64,000 nucleotides of DNA from Fasciolopsis buskii (lineage: Eukaryota > Platyhelminthes > Trematoda > Plagiorchiida > Fasciolidae): NCBI GenBank assembly GCA_008360955.1, contig LUCM01008308.1, forward strand, positions 95,602 to 159,601, in the 5' to 3' direction. Below the pieces are notes generated by a model. That model ran no database searches. It was not told the DNA's origin and saw only the letters and a list, made by a program, of their open reading frames with translations. Shown here piece by piece: positions 1-12,229 of this stretch (its first letter is position 1; each line of letters starts with the position of its first letter). A program made the translations under genes and the position numbers.

Positions 1-1973
1 TAGGACTGGGAAAATGTTGCAGTTAGCAAGAGGACTGCTGAAAACAGTTCCTCAAACGGGGTATCAGCTATGCCAGATTCTCATGCCGAATGTCCTCTCC
101 CAGCGTGAACAAAGGCAGTATATTGTCTTAATTCGCAATTGAGCTGGCTAACTAATTCACTTACTCATCAACTCATTCCTGTCGTCTAGACTCAAATCTT
201 TCTAACATTTCCCCTATTTTTACTCCTGTGATAACATTCGGCTGGTCCGATATACATTTCTAATTTATTTTATATTCCTAGCATAAATTACATTGCTTTT
301 TTTGTTTGTCCCATTTTCTGGATATTTTTTAGGGAACGAATAAGGGAAAACGTCCACTGATAAGTCCACATTAGGAAAGCCACGAAAAAAAATATTGCGT
401 CACTCACACTGAAAAACGTCTCGGATTGTGAGTCACCCAACCGCTTGAACAAGTATCGATCAATCAGTAACTCGTAGAAATTATGATTTGAAAAAATACC
501 CACTCACGGAACAAGATAGCTCCCGGTCGGATGAGTAATAAACCCTCTGGACTTTTAGTGCATGTAGGTGAAATACTGTGCAGAAATAGGTTACCGTTTT
601 GGTACCGTCTAAATCGACTTGTCACGTAAACTTGAAGCGGAGGTTGGCTTTCGGTCATGATTATATGCACCGCGTTTTTCGGTTTTTATCAAAATCTTGG
701 ATAAAACATTTAATAAATGAATTTGACATCTTTGGGGTGCTGATAAATGCTCATGGGAGACGAGAATACTTTAATTAGGGACGTTACGTTAGTTATACGT
801 GTCATAAACTAATTTTTGTGCGGATATTTTATCATATGTCAGATGGAATACTAGTTACCGGAAGATTCCAGCAATTAGTTCAGTTTGACGGAACTTGATG
901 GTCATATGACTTGTGACTGAAAGCAGACCACCTATCTTGCACCACCATGTCCTCAATTATGACATATAATTCCACCATAGTACGGCATTATGTCCGACAG
1001 TGCCTTTTGGAAGACATTAGTCCTGTCAACTTTTACGGGTACACTCCATGTTCCCATCTATCACCTGGAACCCATGAAGTTCATTTATGTACTTTGCTAC
1101 CGTTAGCAATTCGCCGAGTAGGGTGTTGTAGACGTTAATTTGAAATCTACGCAAATGTGACAATTCACTGCTTGCAGGTAGACTGAAGGATTAGAGGCAT
1201 TCGTAATCAGTTTTGGGGAATAAGAACAAAAGATGACGACCTTCACGATGAAAGCAAAGCAGCAAAAGGAAAAAATGGTGTTCATTCAAGAAAATCAGAA
1301 AGAAACGATTGGACAAAGTATCGTTTATAGGATGCCTCAGTAAACAATCAGACAGAAAGCTAAAATCAGCTAGATTCATATGGTCTGAAATTATTTGTCT
1401 ACCACGAATGCAAAATGGTACAATACTGTTCCTATCAATGATGTCAATGTGAAACTAGCCGTAGTATGAACTTGCGCAGTTGCCAGTAAAGGTGTTGGAA
1501 TCACTAGGAAGCCGAATTCCTGTGTGGCAGCTACTAGGCAGCATGCATTTATCCGAGGCCATCAATGAAACGAGCATCAAATAAGGGCGTGTGGCTTCAC
1601 CAAATGTTCTTGATGAAGACATCTACTAGTAAGCAGAAAAAAAGAATTAAATTCCAGGCACCGGCGCGATTCCCGCATTGATTTTCATATTGCAAACTTT
1701 GAGCCGCCCTTTTGAGCAATGAAGTCTGGATAGGTACAGTATCTTGAACATTAGCCAACTGCTTCCAATATTGAGAGATAGGCACGGTAACAGAACAGAA
1801 AACAGGTTTTGCGAATTTCAGTGGATTATGCTGAGCAGGGTATACGCAGCCGATATGTTCAACACCCTAACAATGCATCTCGTATCCGGCAAACACTGGC
1901 ACCATAAGAACAGTAATTCCACGCCGGAAAACGAAAAGTAGTCACCTCATACTGTATTGTGTCTCACTCGCAG
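1..1973. other. AT-rich stretch without a supported gene
   Basis: No recognisable gene. A 71-codon minus frame at 288-503 has a hydrophobic stretch (AIFFFVAFLMW), and a minus frame at 1597-1785 has fairly balanced composition. Neither has good splice borders or family resemblance. Probably intergenic or intronic. Confidence 0.5.
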
Positions 1974-2142
1974 AGCTGATGTTTCGTTTTCTCGGAATGA
2001 CTCAGTTGAAATTCACTTAAATGGGCTCCATATCTCCCTTTCCAACGTGCTACCCGCTTTTTTACAATCATGTTTCCATTTGACCGCTTGTTCGACCGGC
2101 CCGGAGAATATGCACATTCGAATATCTTGTGATCCAGCTTAA
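1974..2142 (+). CDS. Possible terminal exon, unknown product
   Basis: Not recognised. A pyrimidine-rich acceptor (gtctcactcgcag) ends at 1973 and is followed by 55 open codons to a TAA. The peptide alternates hydrophobic and polar residues (VEIHLNGLHISL, then MHIRISC), which suggests beta strands. Four cysteines are present. GC is higher than in the flanks. No start codon belongs to it, so as a gene it would be a last exon needing upstream exons that I cannot identify. No AATAAA follows closely. Chance open frame is a real alternative. Confidence 0.2.
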
Positions 2143-3769
2143 GGTTGCAGAATGAAACTTAAAATTCGATGGTCATAACTTTGGACTTACCAACATCACG
2201 GCACCGGCAAATACTTACAGCTTTACAGCTGTTCCCCAGTGGTGAGCTCGTCATATCTGACACATAATAAATCATTTAAATATGATATAACAATGAAAAA
2301 GGTTTAGACATGGCCTACAGAGCTTGGCTACTTGGTATGTGTTAGGATGAAACAACTATACAGTGATAGCATTACCGACTAGGAGCGCTAGGAAGACGGG
2401 TTCACTTTTCATAAGCTAGATGAGGAAAATGATCAAAAAATATCTAAAAGAATCTACGGTTAATGATTTCCTCAGAATACATAGTGTCACACCTGGTCTT
2501 GCACGATCTGTTCATCTATTTGTGCAAAACAAAACGGACGCTGAATTTCAAGGTGAACTGAAAAGATGTTCACGGAAATTGTCGGTTGGAAACCTGATTT
2601 TTATCTGCTTCGCATTATCAGTTACTTGTTTTTCCTTTGAACTGGTTCAGTAGAATAGCAGATGTCTATTTACTTCCGGTGTTAATCAGTTGATAGCAGA
2701 AAACAAGGTGAAAATAAACAATAATAACCAATGCTAAAAGATCGAGGGCATGTGATCCAAAGTTTCACTTGGTCGCTTCTTTGCCGATCTGTTGTGCTGC
2801 TTTGGCTAATAGTGGGTTAACGGCAAAGATAGTCATGGAAAGCGCAAAGCTCTTAATAAAAACGACAGCATTGTGCCAGTCACCTGAACTACTTGGAAAA
2901 TCCCTGTGGATTTAGTGCGATCTAAGCGATCGATAGTACAATATTCATTTAACAGCAAGAATGTGATAAATCTTGACCACTAGCGTTAGTGTTTACTGGA
3001 AGCAAGTCGAGATGGATAGGCATTTGGATCTCATGGACAACATGGCCTTTGGGGTGTAAACATACTCTATCTAATGTGTACAACCGTTATCTCAACAAAT
3101 TGAGCCTTCCAAAATAAATGAGTTTATCAACAAACTGCAACGAGTGAAAATAGGTTGACGGATTGTGACTCCCTGCGCCCACATGTGTCTTGTTGACTCT
3201 GGTCCGAAAACCAAATTAGATCACTAGTTTTGATAAACTGTAATGTTACTGGAGATAGATTTGTTTATGGAACGCGTAGAATTGAAAATGCTTTAAGAAA
3301 TGACTTTGTATCTTTCCTAAAGTCGATGTCGTGAATGAGTTGAAAAACAGATGTCTAACAGTGTTTAATTCCAGGACGAACCAGGCCATAAAGTTTCATG
3401 ATACAACCAGACTGAACGGATTACGACCACCTTCGACGTTTCTTCCATCGGTGAATTTTCTCGTGATAATTTAACGTCAAACAGCTCGAAAACCAACTTC
3501 GAATCGGCTGATTAAAAATAGAAATGAGTTAGCCCTTTTTCCTGTCATAAATCATTTTTAGCTTGCTCGGGGAAATGACTAACTAAATATTCCACTTTAC
3601 AGTGTGATTGCCAGGAATTGAGTACCGAATGTGGGTACGTGACTCGAAAAAATCTAAGGAGTACTGTGCTTTCAGGTATTAGTAATATTCTTCCTGAACG
3701 CGTACCATGGAGCATTTGAAAATGAAATTTCAAGTAAGCATCATCACCGTCCTCATCGCTCAGCGTTAA
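2143..3769. other. Non-coding stretch before RTE-like copy A
   Basis: Nothing supported. A 77-codon plus frame at 2420-2653 is rich in Lys, Phe and Ser and looks like chance. A minus frame at 3545-3781 has no family resemblance. The 3' untranslated tail of the neighbouring minus-strand element probably begins near 3770, but its exact end is not visible. Confidence 0.5.
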
Positions 3770-3958
3770 ACAGCAGAGCAAGCTTCACTGACAGCTTCCT
3801 TTTCCCTTCCATAAAGAAGCGGATGCATAAAGTGCCCAAGGAATGAAGCACATGGGCAAGAAAAGGAAAACAATGCTGCAAATGCCAACACAAAATACAG
3901 TTTGGTCGTACAAACACAATATTTCGTCATTCTGATGTGACTGAAAATCACAGCACAA

Positions 3959-4429
3959 TCACCACTGTTCGCGGTTTACTGCCGCGTTGTTGAGTGTCTC
4001 CAACTAGCCAGTTGACGAGTCATTCGGACCCCAGCCACGAAGACGTAAGACACCTACTTTACTTGAATTTGCTGTGCATTTTCTTATTCCGCATAGCCAC
4101 GTCATCTGTTGGCCTTCACATAACTTCTTCCAATCCGTGATAAGAACGCGAAATAAGACACAGCGTGGTAGATGAGCGTTAACCATAAGTAACACGTGAC
4201 TCAATCAACGAAGTCTACTAGGCTTTGTGTGTTGAGATGAAGTGGTCCTAGAACAGGCACCAAATACGAGATTCACAATCTCCGCATTACCCACGCGATC
4301 ACTCCATCTAGTCCTGCCGATACTACGTAGACATCGGTGATCGGAAACCTCCAACCGACGAATATCCCCGACATGCACAATCCATGTCTCATAACCATGC
4401 AAAACAACTGAGCGCACTGCGACTCAGTA
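3959..4429 (-). pseudogene. C-terminal tail of RTE-like copy A
   Basis: Family tail downstream of the RT. It reads SVVLHGYETW, RRLEVSDHRCLRSIGR and RVGNAEI, changes frame near 4205, then gives LPRCVLF, GGQQMTWLCG and LRLRGWGPND. A final frame change leads to ETLNNAAVNREQW and a stop at 3959-3961. These blocks are typical of the C-terminus of flatworm RTE-like proteins and confirm orientation. About 190 bases of presumed 3' untranslated sequence follow. I see no short tandem repeat tail, which many RTE elements carry. Confidence 0.8.
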
Positions 4430-5330
4430 CATGCGAACTTCAACTTCAGGGAAATATCAGGCCGACGCCACAAGTGCTTCAGTCCAGCGTAAGCTGCTCG
4501 AGACTCGGATAAAAATTTGCTCACTTCCAGGGGCGTGCTGCCATCATTCGATACGCAGTTACCAAGGTAAGTGAAACGGTCTGCAATCGTTAGTACCTCT
4601 CCGCTCAGCACCAAGCTCGACACTGCTGTTATCCAAACCCGCAAAAGCACTTTGCACTTTCAAGGTGCAAAGCACATGCCGAACGGAGCTGCAGACTTTG
4701 AGAGTCTACCTAGTGCTCATTGCGCATGGTCCGCGGAATCGAACAGGCACACAATGTCATCTGCGTAATCTAGGTCGCATAGCTTGCCTCCATTTACCAG
4801 CTGGACTCCTACATTCTGCATCTTCCATCACCTCGTCCATGACGAAGTTGAACAAGAATGGAGAGATGGGACACCCTTGTCGCACGCCACCAGTCGTTTC
4901 GAATGAATTTGATAGTTCACCGTATACCCTCACGCGACTATAGGTATGCGAGTACAATGCTCACAATAGGTTTACGGGCTTCATCTAGAGCCCTCAATAG
5001 TGCTGTCTGACCCACTGAGTCGGGCGCACCTTTCAAGTTGAGAAAGACTAAGATCGTAGGGCGGTGGTGTGTATCTGCTGAAGCGTGAATAGCTGATCGA
5101 TGCAACCTCGACCTGCCCGAAATCCGGCCTGTTGTTCGCTGATGCTACTCTCGCAAATTGGTCTCACATGGAACAGTGTTATCGAAGTGGAATGCACTCC
5201 TTGTTCTAAATATCAAGTAGCAAGCAAGTAATTGGTTCTGTCAGAGCATCTTCTCGCAGTTTGAGAACTGGAAAAAGTTCACGGTACCGGCTGCTCTTCT
5301 CCTCTCCAGTAGTCGAATGTTCAACTCTAC
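4430..5330 (-). pseudogene. Reverse transcriptase domain of RTE-like copy A
   Basis: Conserved RT blocks are visible in order. A fingers fragment (QAGFRAGRGCIDQLFTL) lies at about 5130-5080. The text GGVRQGCPISPFLFNF lies at about 4891-4838. The catalytic DYADDIVC follows, with YADD at 4767-4756. After it come FGMCFAP, the FTYLGN block and AGLKHLWRRPDISL. In-frame TGA stops lie just after the YADD block, one after HAQ and one after FAP. The palm segment carrying the first catalytic Asp is out of frame and eroded. Roughly 40 family residues before the fingers motif are missing. The active-site Asp pair survives, yet the protein cannot be made. Confidence 0.85.
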
Positions 5331-5908
5331 TTCCAATTTCGTTGGGGAAACAAGAGACATTTCCCAAGGATTTGCAGCTGCAGCTGTCCGTCTAAATAAG
5401 TTAGCGTGTAGCTATCTAAACTGCTCCTTGGAGTGCTCAGCTTAACGGTCCAGTCATTGTTATGTACCATAAATAGGTTTTGCATTTCTGTCAAACGCAC
5501 GACTTCATTAACCGCAGTTCGCTGCCCATCGGCGTCAAGTGCAGGCGTAAACAGCGTTTGACTGTTACCTAAAGCCGCCACTAATTCCAATCCTTCGGCC
5601 ACCTTAACCCACCAGTTTTCCCTATCCTTATTATGGTTTATAGTCAGTGGAATTTTCAACCCGTGCGCATCTTACTTACCTTCTTTGAAGTTAAGGACCT
5701 GGCGCCTTTGTTCCATTAGGCCCAGCGAACATTGCGAGATCCATTGTTTTTGATGGGCGTTATATCTAAGACCACAAGAGAAACCTGCTGTCAAATGCGC
5801 CGCCTGCTTGATTTCGTCCCAGCGATCCTCTACATTGGTGCTCGGCAAAGTTATTAGTTCGTCGGATAGTTTCTGCTCATAATTGGTGCGAACAACCGAA
5901 TCAAACAA
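5327..5908 (-). pseudogene. Linker between endonuclease and RT, RTE-like copy A
   Basis: Two open blocks in different frames (5908-5672 and 5659-5327). They hold text typical of this family between endonuclease and RT: QWISQCSLGLMEQRRQV, then DRENWWVKVAEGLELVAALGN and QRTAVNEVVRLT. The usual block with WTEHF and QFNWP, just before the RT, has been replaced by unrelated residues, so the copy is scrambled from about 5480 onward. The linker has no known enzymatic role. The match is by recollection of flatworm RTE-like proteins. Confidence 0.7.
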
Positions 5909-6169
5909 GTTATTCGATGGACAGTTCTGGACAAAACCGTACCAACGGTAGAAATATGGTCGATCTGACTCAAACTATCCGTCGAGTTAGACCGCCAAAT
6001 TGCTGTGCGACGCGAACTGTGCCAGAAATTCGTACTAGATAAGAACAAATGATTGTCTGCACAAAACTGGATAAGTCTTTCCTGTTATCTGTTCGCTGAG
6101 CAGGCAAGGAGCATCGCCTACTTAAACAGGATTCCAATGCACTCATTTTTCCAGCTTGTGCATTAAAGT

Positions 6170-6645
6170 CACCTGCTACCACTACAATACCAGAGCCTTC
6201 GTTCTTCCGAACAGGAGTGATGAGCCCGTAATAAAACCTGTTTATTGTATATCAGCGCCGCATTCTGATGGGGCGGATGCCGAGATGACAGATAAACTGC
6301 GCTAACACTATTATCCTTCCGGACGCCCACTGGTTCTCCCAGTCTCATGGCGCACAAGAAACTGTTGACTGGAATCCAGTCTAAAAGGGCTGCTTCGGCC
6401 TTCGCACTCAATATTATTTCTACACCGCGTTTAATACCAGCCTGGGCCGCTTCGTTTCCTGAATTGCGAAGAAAATATCTTGACGAGACGTTCGGCGCAC
6501 TTAGCTGAATTACTCTACTCGAATCCTGAATTCGTATTTCACTCACGCAGCAGACATCAACCGAAAGTGAGTTCACTGTCAGAACCAAACACGCCTGTTG
6601 GCCAGCCTGCATGAGAGTGCGCACATTGAAGGAACCGAGATTCAG
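6170..6645 (-). pseudogene. APE-type endonuclease domain of RTE-like copy A
   Basis: The domain opens with LNLGSFNVRTL (the Asn of the metal site) at about 6645. It continues through VDVCCVSEIRI, where SE supplies the catalytic Glu, and through LLDWIPVNSFLCAMRL. A frameshift near 6250-6290 moves the text to another frame with VAGDFNAQAGK (catalytic Asp and Asn, about 6182-6150). A second shift near 6060 leads to STNF, WRSNST and SQIDHI, whose Asp-His pair lies at about 5961-5956. All main catalytic motifs are therefore still visible, but the frame is broken at least twice. An open stretch upstream (6948-6646) is probably the element's own leader; it shows no motif. Confidence 0.8.
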
Positions 6646-6960
6646 AGGATGACGAGGCTTGAGAAAATGTGAGCTAACAGACTGGAAACCACCTGCTACA
6701 CTACTTGACAATAAACCGTTGCGAGTATCGGGCGTATTAACAATGGAGATACCATGGGTAAGCAGAAGGGACAAACAGATTGGGTTGGAGATAGAACGGA
6801 CAGGTTGAATGAAAGAGGGGGAATTCTGAGCAGTAGCATGCTTATCACTGCCCACCCCATCTGGGCTCGATGCAATGGGCAGCGCGGTCCTGATTATCCT
6901 GCGCGACGACCGATGCAGTATGGAATTATTTGTAGGCGTGTAACTCATGGGGAATAATGG

Positions 6961-8471
6961 ACGGGCACTGCTAGGGAGTCCAGCCGCTAAGCAGGAGGAA
7001 GATTAGGATTCTCAACCAAGCCTTTGGTTCTGGAAAGAACGTGACCGCAAGACAGTGGGGTATAGCTGAGTGGAATCCCATCTACTTGGATCAATTATTC
7101 TTCCGCTCGTTTTTCTGACTGAGCTGCCAACTCAGATCAAGAGGACTAGGAAATTAATTCGTCGGACCAGCTTTATTTATAGAGCACTATATCTGCAGAA
7201 CGTTCTGGCTAGCCTGATGCAAACTCTACATACTTCTGCCGTCATTTTAAATTCCGCCTCCCATTGCCCCTCGGACAAATTATGAAGTTACAGCTATTCG
7301 AGGGTCATCAAGTTCACCAGTATTGAATAAACATTGAAGATACGAAGATCTCATGAAGTAAAGGATCAAGTCCCTGACAGAGAAGTTTCTCATTCTGTAT
7401 CCTTCAAAGAGAGAATAGAAGTTGTTAAAGTAGATAGAGTGCGTAAATCTTGACTTGACTTGAACTTGTTTGGGTAAAAATTGAAAGTGTTTGTCATTCA
7501 GAATCTCCCAGTATTTACAAACATAATGATTGATATGTTTAGTTCTCAGTAATGGGAGTTTTTGAGTTGATTTTCCAAATGACTTACCGTTCAGCGTCAA
7601 AATAAAAATTGCCCTTGGGAGCCATGGAATTTTTGTAGTTGGATGTTAACAATGCATGATAGATCAATCAGAAGATACTTTAAGGTCAACTTTTCTTGCA
7701 TTACACTTTGTTGGATTTGACAACTTCAGGGAGGATCACTCATAACAATATCCGCACTCAGGAGGTCACCGATCCTATTAATAATTTTGCGAACACTAAC
7801 AAAACGAAATTGTATAAAAATGTTTTGCTGCAGTCGAACTGTTATTAAGCAAGACGGGATTGAAATTTTTCCGTCACTGATGAACATGAAGTTATTGAGA
7901 GAAACGATGAAACGACCGTGATTATAAAATAGTCACACTGTTTCTTTAGTCTTCCACTGTTAAGGTCTGTGAATAGTTTCATGTATGAGGCTGTAATTAA
8001 ATGGGTTATTAAGAAATTTGATTTGTCAGTCTGTGATAGACAATGCTGAGTCAACCATCCGAAACCATGGACTCTTTGCAACTGTAAGACATCGTGGGCA
8101 CTGCATACCCGTCGAGGACGAACTGAGAGGGGAACCATGGACGAATGTTCTTGAGTAAAAATCCCTATCTATCTAGTTAGTCTGCCCTCCTGCAAGATTC
8201 ACAAATAAACTTGTCAGAATGGAAGAGGTAGCTGAAAATTGCCTAAATTTTATTTTGCGATACGAGGACCCTAAAATATTTTAAAGGCTATTTTATTCCA
8301 CAAATCAGATCGGTTTTCCCCCCGTAATGAATGAGAAATTAGGATGAGAATCACATGGTTGATTCCGAGGTTATTATCACTTCTCAGATGTGTGCAGATC
8401 ATGCACGTTGTTGTTCAATCATCTTTCAAATTACCCACCTTGATATTTGTATTTGAGTAGATGTTTCGCAA
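6961..8471. other. Flank upstream of copy A, no supported gene
   Basis: Nothing convincing. Minus frames at 7280-7600 (106 codons) and 7845-8138 (97 codons) are rich in Phe, Leu, Asn and Lys, as expected for chance frames in AT-rich DNA. The start of RTE-like copy A could extend slightly into this stretch. Confidence 0.5.
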
Positions 8472-8587
8472 ATGGAGTCATCGTGCAGGCACGATTCTAG
8501 TAAACCAGATGAGATCCTGGTGCCAAAATATTCATCGATCTTTAGTCCGAACGGACATCCAATTCGGATATGGTCAGTCCCATACAG
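8472..8587 (+). CDS. Possible first coding exon, unknown product
   Basis: An ATG at 8472 opens 38 codons plus two bases that end at a good donor (CATACAG, then GTATGA, after 8587). The peptide is balanced in composition (SSKPDEILVPKYSSIF, then PNGHPIRIWSVPYR) and unlike nearby AT-biased chance frames. No signal peptide or motif is present. The reading frame runs past the donor to 8663, so a single-exon reading is possible but the later residues look less coding-like. A minus frame overlaps it. I do not recognise it; chance is plausible. Confidence 0.25.
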
Positions 8588-10469
8588 GTATGATATCTTA
8601 TTCGAGGCTCTCTCCCATGGGGTAAAAACAAACTGCGTCACAAGAGCCTTTGGGTTACTCTGAGAACCAATAGCACTGGTGCATTATATGCCAATTCAAA
8701 TTTATAACTTCAAATTTTAAAATGGTAGAAAGAGTCAATTAGAGCAAAATTAAGTGATTGGACGGGGTCCGTTAGCTGCGTAGGTCAGCGCGACTGCATG
8801 CATGCTAGTCAGTATCGACCAGTTACTCATGGATAGAATATCACACGGTCGGTAGTTCGACACCCTCTCAGTTACAAGACCCCGCACATTTTTTGAAACA
8901 TGCCAGACCGCATCGTGACTAAATGAAAGGGGATGCAACTGGGATTTGATGTAATTACTACGGAACATTCTCTCCGAGGAATAATCTGTAAGTTATGGGA
9001 CAACTCAGATTGCTTGTCCACCTGAGATAGTTGTTTGATGTTCCGTGACACTATGACTAATGTCTGCTTTTGTTGTGAACTAACAACCAAATTTTCCGCC
9101 GTATAATATTTCGACCATGTCGATCAGTTAGTTAGAAATTTCTGTAAATAATATTCTTAGTGCATGCATTAATGGAATGCTTGCCAATTGAGTCACTCTT
9201 AAATTTGTTAGAAATTGGGCCCAGAAATAACACAAGATCTCTCAACCGACTCTGTACATCTCCGATAGGGTTACGTAACCAGTGACTCAGTGATACCGAT
9301 ACAAAAGTTATCAACACACATCATCTATTACGGCACCAATCGCACAGTACACATGCGGATACACCATTCCCACCTCCAATCGGTTGCTATTACCAATATA
9401 TTTCGATTGTCCTATCTCAATATCTATAAAACGTACTGTTTTTAGTCGACCTAAACAATGCCAACGCCTGAGTTCTTGAGTGTTATGTCTACGGGAGCTA
9501 CGTAACACCTCGATATACCGACAGGCAACCCAAGAAGCAGCTGGCAGTTAGATGGATAAGTAAGGCGCATACTTCAGCTATCTAGTTCGACAGCTATGAA
9601 ACTATTCCGGCTCACGCATCAAGCTAACTGGATGCGACATAGCTAGCTGCTTTCAGGGTCACTGGTCAGGTGGCTAGTTGGGCCGAAATTGAAGAGGCAA
9701 GCTTCAGTCACCATGTGGGTGCAGGTGGTTTTGTGTGTGTGTGCATAGCAAAGTAAATCGGAGATAGCCTTTCGGGTTCAGCGAGGAAAAGCGTACACAC
9801 GGGTGATCTCGGTTTATATACTGGGTTCCAGGGTTTCAGGTGGTCAACACTGGTAACGGGGATGATTCGCCGGTACTGAAGAATGCACTTACATTTTTGC
9901 AACCAAATGTCAATACGGCGAGTAGGGATCAAATGGGCTCCTCATGCTACCCCGGATAGCTTACGAGCTATCACGGTAACCGTTAGTTTGACTGATTTGG
10001 CCAAGTAATTAAATCGGCTTCCGATTTACGTTTTCTTCATCAAAATCAATACCAGCTATAAATTTACAGTTAGCAAGAAAAGAAACCTGTGGCCTACAAT
10101 TGTGGTTACCACTGAATAATTAGAATAGATTACAGCGAAGAGGACACGACAGTGAACAAGGTTGCTTTCGATAAGTCCATTGTCAGATTAACAAAATAAC
10201 ACTCATGTTGGGGTACATGATTTTTTAACAGTAGTTACAGAGTCAAGGCAAGATTGGTTGATGAAGTAATGTGTGGGAAGCATTTGGGAAAATAGATTGC
10301 GTGAATTGTTTGTAATTATTAGCTGGGAAAAGCCAACTGAACAACATGCACCTGAGACGGACTAGCTGCCTCCAGTCACAAGTTAAATGATATGGTAAAA
10401 GTCACATGATATTTGACTGGCGTTCTCGGTTCGCAGCGAAGTTAGTTGGAGGGAATGGTCAAAGCCCTT
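8588..10469. other. GC-richer patches, possibly old repeat DNA
   Basis: No supported gene. Two GC-richer patches (about 8755-8960 and 9560-9960) stand out from the flanks and may be repeat remnants. The second contains short copies of the words cagctat and tagctag and a TATA-like site on the minus strand. A minus frame at 9708-9932 has VTSVDHLKPW, faintly like the C-terminal words of Gypsy integrases, but too short to claim. Confidence 0.4.
9811..9820 (-). promoter_or_regulatory. TATA-like core in a possible LTR fragment
   Basis: Minus strand reads TATATAAACC inside a GC-richer patch. Its surroundings resemble the TATA site at 15651-15660: in both, the ten-base core is preceded by an A/C-rich run and followed by GA-rich text then CCC. 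No AATAAA lies within the next 60 bases here. Either a second copy of the same LTR core or a chance match. Confidence 0.2.
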
Positions 10470-10667
10470 CTAGGAACACAAAGTTGATTCTACCAGTCCG
10501 CCTGGTATGGATTCAGCTACCGCCAAATAAAGTTGACGAAGAGCTTTCGACAGATTCTCCGGTATCTTGCAGATCAGCTTGAAGGTGTCGCCCTTCACTT
10601 GGCGTTCTGTGTCTGCTAAGTACGCCACAATCGCACCATACCATTTGCGGGTTAATTCGGAATTATG
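10470..10667 (-). CDS. Open frame of 65 codons without ATG start, unknown
   Basis: Coding-like text from just after a stop at 10668 down to a TAG at 10470-10472. It has no suitable start, so it is missed by ATG-based searches. Composition is balanced and GC is higher than in the flanks (KWYGAIVAYLADTERQVKGD; later LICKIPENLSKALRQLY). The second half looks helical. It could be a terminal exon or a fragment of a mobile-element protein. It does not match the RTE-like text on either side of it, and I cannot name a family. A best guess is coding-derived, present status unknown. Confidence 0.35.
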   Translation of the reverse strand, partial: HNSELTRKWYGAIVAYLADTERQVKGDTFKLICKIPENLSKALRQLYLAVAESIPGGLVESTLCS

Positions 10668-12229
10668 TCAACATTATTTAGACTTTTGTCAAAAACGTTC
10701 GGAAGAGAGTAACAGTATGCTGTTAAACAGTTCACCCTACGGCACGCACTACCTAATGTTCCCGTGTGAGGACCACGTTTCAGATTTGTGAAAGAGGGAT
10801 TTCATTAATCCAGATAAATTCTGTTTCCGAATACATCTGACAATTTCCAATATTTTTGACATAATACAGAATTAAGTTGAAAAAAACGTACGTCTAATTT
10901 CCGGCTTGCGACAGTTGTTTTCAGGCGCGGATTATGACATTTCCCGTATTTTTCGCAACTGCCAAAATTATTCGGAAATGCCACTCTTCTGGATTACTGA
11001 ATTCACGCTCCCGTGGAACGGAAACGTGATCTTTATTAGATGAGGACAGTTGTCCATGTGTACGTTAAGGTGTACCGACTAACATTACATTGCTCTACGA
11101 TCTACGAACAGATGCGTTTATATGAGGTCATGTGAAACACAAGCAAGCGGTTACTCCGCTTGAAATATTTTTGACTGAGGTCGTAATAGTGTCGATATAT
11201 TCTCTAACTAACGTGGAATGTGGCTTAAGCGGCCTACCTTTACTATCTCCTTCAAAAGGAAACTTTATGTACAACTAGTTGCGTTTAGCAATTGTCATCA
11301 ACTTATTCTTGAGTACTTCTTGTGTGTTCTGAATGGTAAAACGCTTCGGTACCCAATACTTGACAATATTAGCCCGGTTTGATATACACTAAAAACTTTG
11401 ATTTTGATAAAGTTGGTGTTTTCACTTTCAAATATGTTATTTAAAGAAGCCTTTGAAGTGCATTAGACGGCCTCGCTTGCTCGTATGCCATCTTGACAAT
11501 TTTGTTTTCAGAACCGCACCACCATCCCAGTGAATTTTCCCGTGAAGTTCAACTTATCCAGACAAACCATTTGACGATCATACTAGGTCCCACCAGCAAA
11601 AGCACTCTTTAAGCAGGTACTTTTGATGTCCATTGTGCGGAACATGAAGTTACGCGGGCTTTATCTCTAAGACTATTGACCACGAATGAGATAATAACAC
11701 TAAATTAGTTCGAACTATAACTGTTTCCGTGACCTGATACCTTGGAGGCGGCACAGACGACTGAGAGAAACGGAAGAGAGAACCCAACGAGCTAGCGATA
11801 AACACGTTAGGTGTCACAAAAACAGTAAGCCTTTAGTGCGAACGGTGTTGCCCAACTGTTCGGCTGCATTTTCTTCTGCCCTGTTTGCAATCTGATGTTC
11901 CCCAGCATTCACATTGAATTTTCGTTGAAAAATGAAAGGAGTAAAACTATTTGTTCGCAGGGATACAGAAGTGACGGTTTCATCATCGGTACAAGGATGA
12001 TTTCAAAACTTGCTGAAGAGCGGTCGCTTAGAGGAAGCGAAATCTGAAGAACATAAAATCGGTGTGACTATCGACTAGCTGTGCTTTTATTTAACTCAAG
12101 TATCAACTTCATTTTCAGTTCTTACGGCGACTAACCTCGTACCATCTTGTTCTGGTTTGAGTTGCCACCTAATGTCATCAACTACCTACTGAGAAAAAGC
12201 GAACGACAAATAGTGAAAAATCACTGCGA
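10668..12229. other. Non-coding stretch between open frame and copy B
   Basis: I see no coding signal, repeat or RNA gene. Composition is AT-rich with many stops in all frames. Remnant 3' sequence of copy B may extend below 12230 but cannot be recognised. Confidence 0.55.

Larger units (their letters stand above)
3770..6960 (-). mobile_element. RTE-like non-LTR retrotransposon, copy A, decayed
   Basis: Near full-length, inactive non-LTR element read on the minus strand. Domains in order are an APE-type endonuclease (about 6645-5950), a basic linker (5908-5327), a reverse transcriptase (about 5330-4430) and an RTE-type C-terminal tail ending at a stop at 3959-3961. In the live family one protein of about 1000 residues nicks target DNA and copies its RNA there. 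Here that text is spread over several frames with internal stops. Part of the RT fingers is missing between about 5290 and 5150. The 5' end is placed near 6960 because the leader text stops there. Target-site duplications were not found. The family match is strong; the RTE clade label is from memory of flatworm elements. Confidence 0.85.

Noticed and set aside
4571..4943. Two plus-strand frames within copy A
   Set aside because: Antisense of the RT domain, which is clearly read on the minus strand.
6754..6957. Plus-strand frame of 67 codons
   Set aside because: Antisense of the leader of RTE-like copy A.
9708..9932. Gypsy integrase C-terminus suggested by VTSVDHLKPW
   Set aside because: One short word only; no integrase core or RT nearby.
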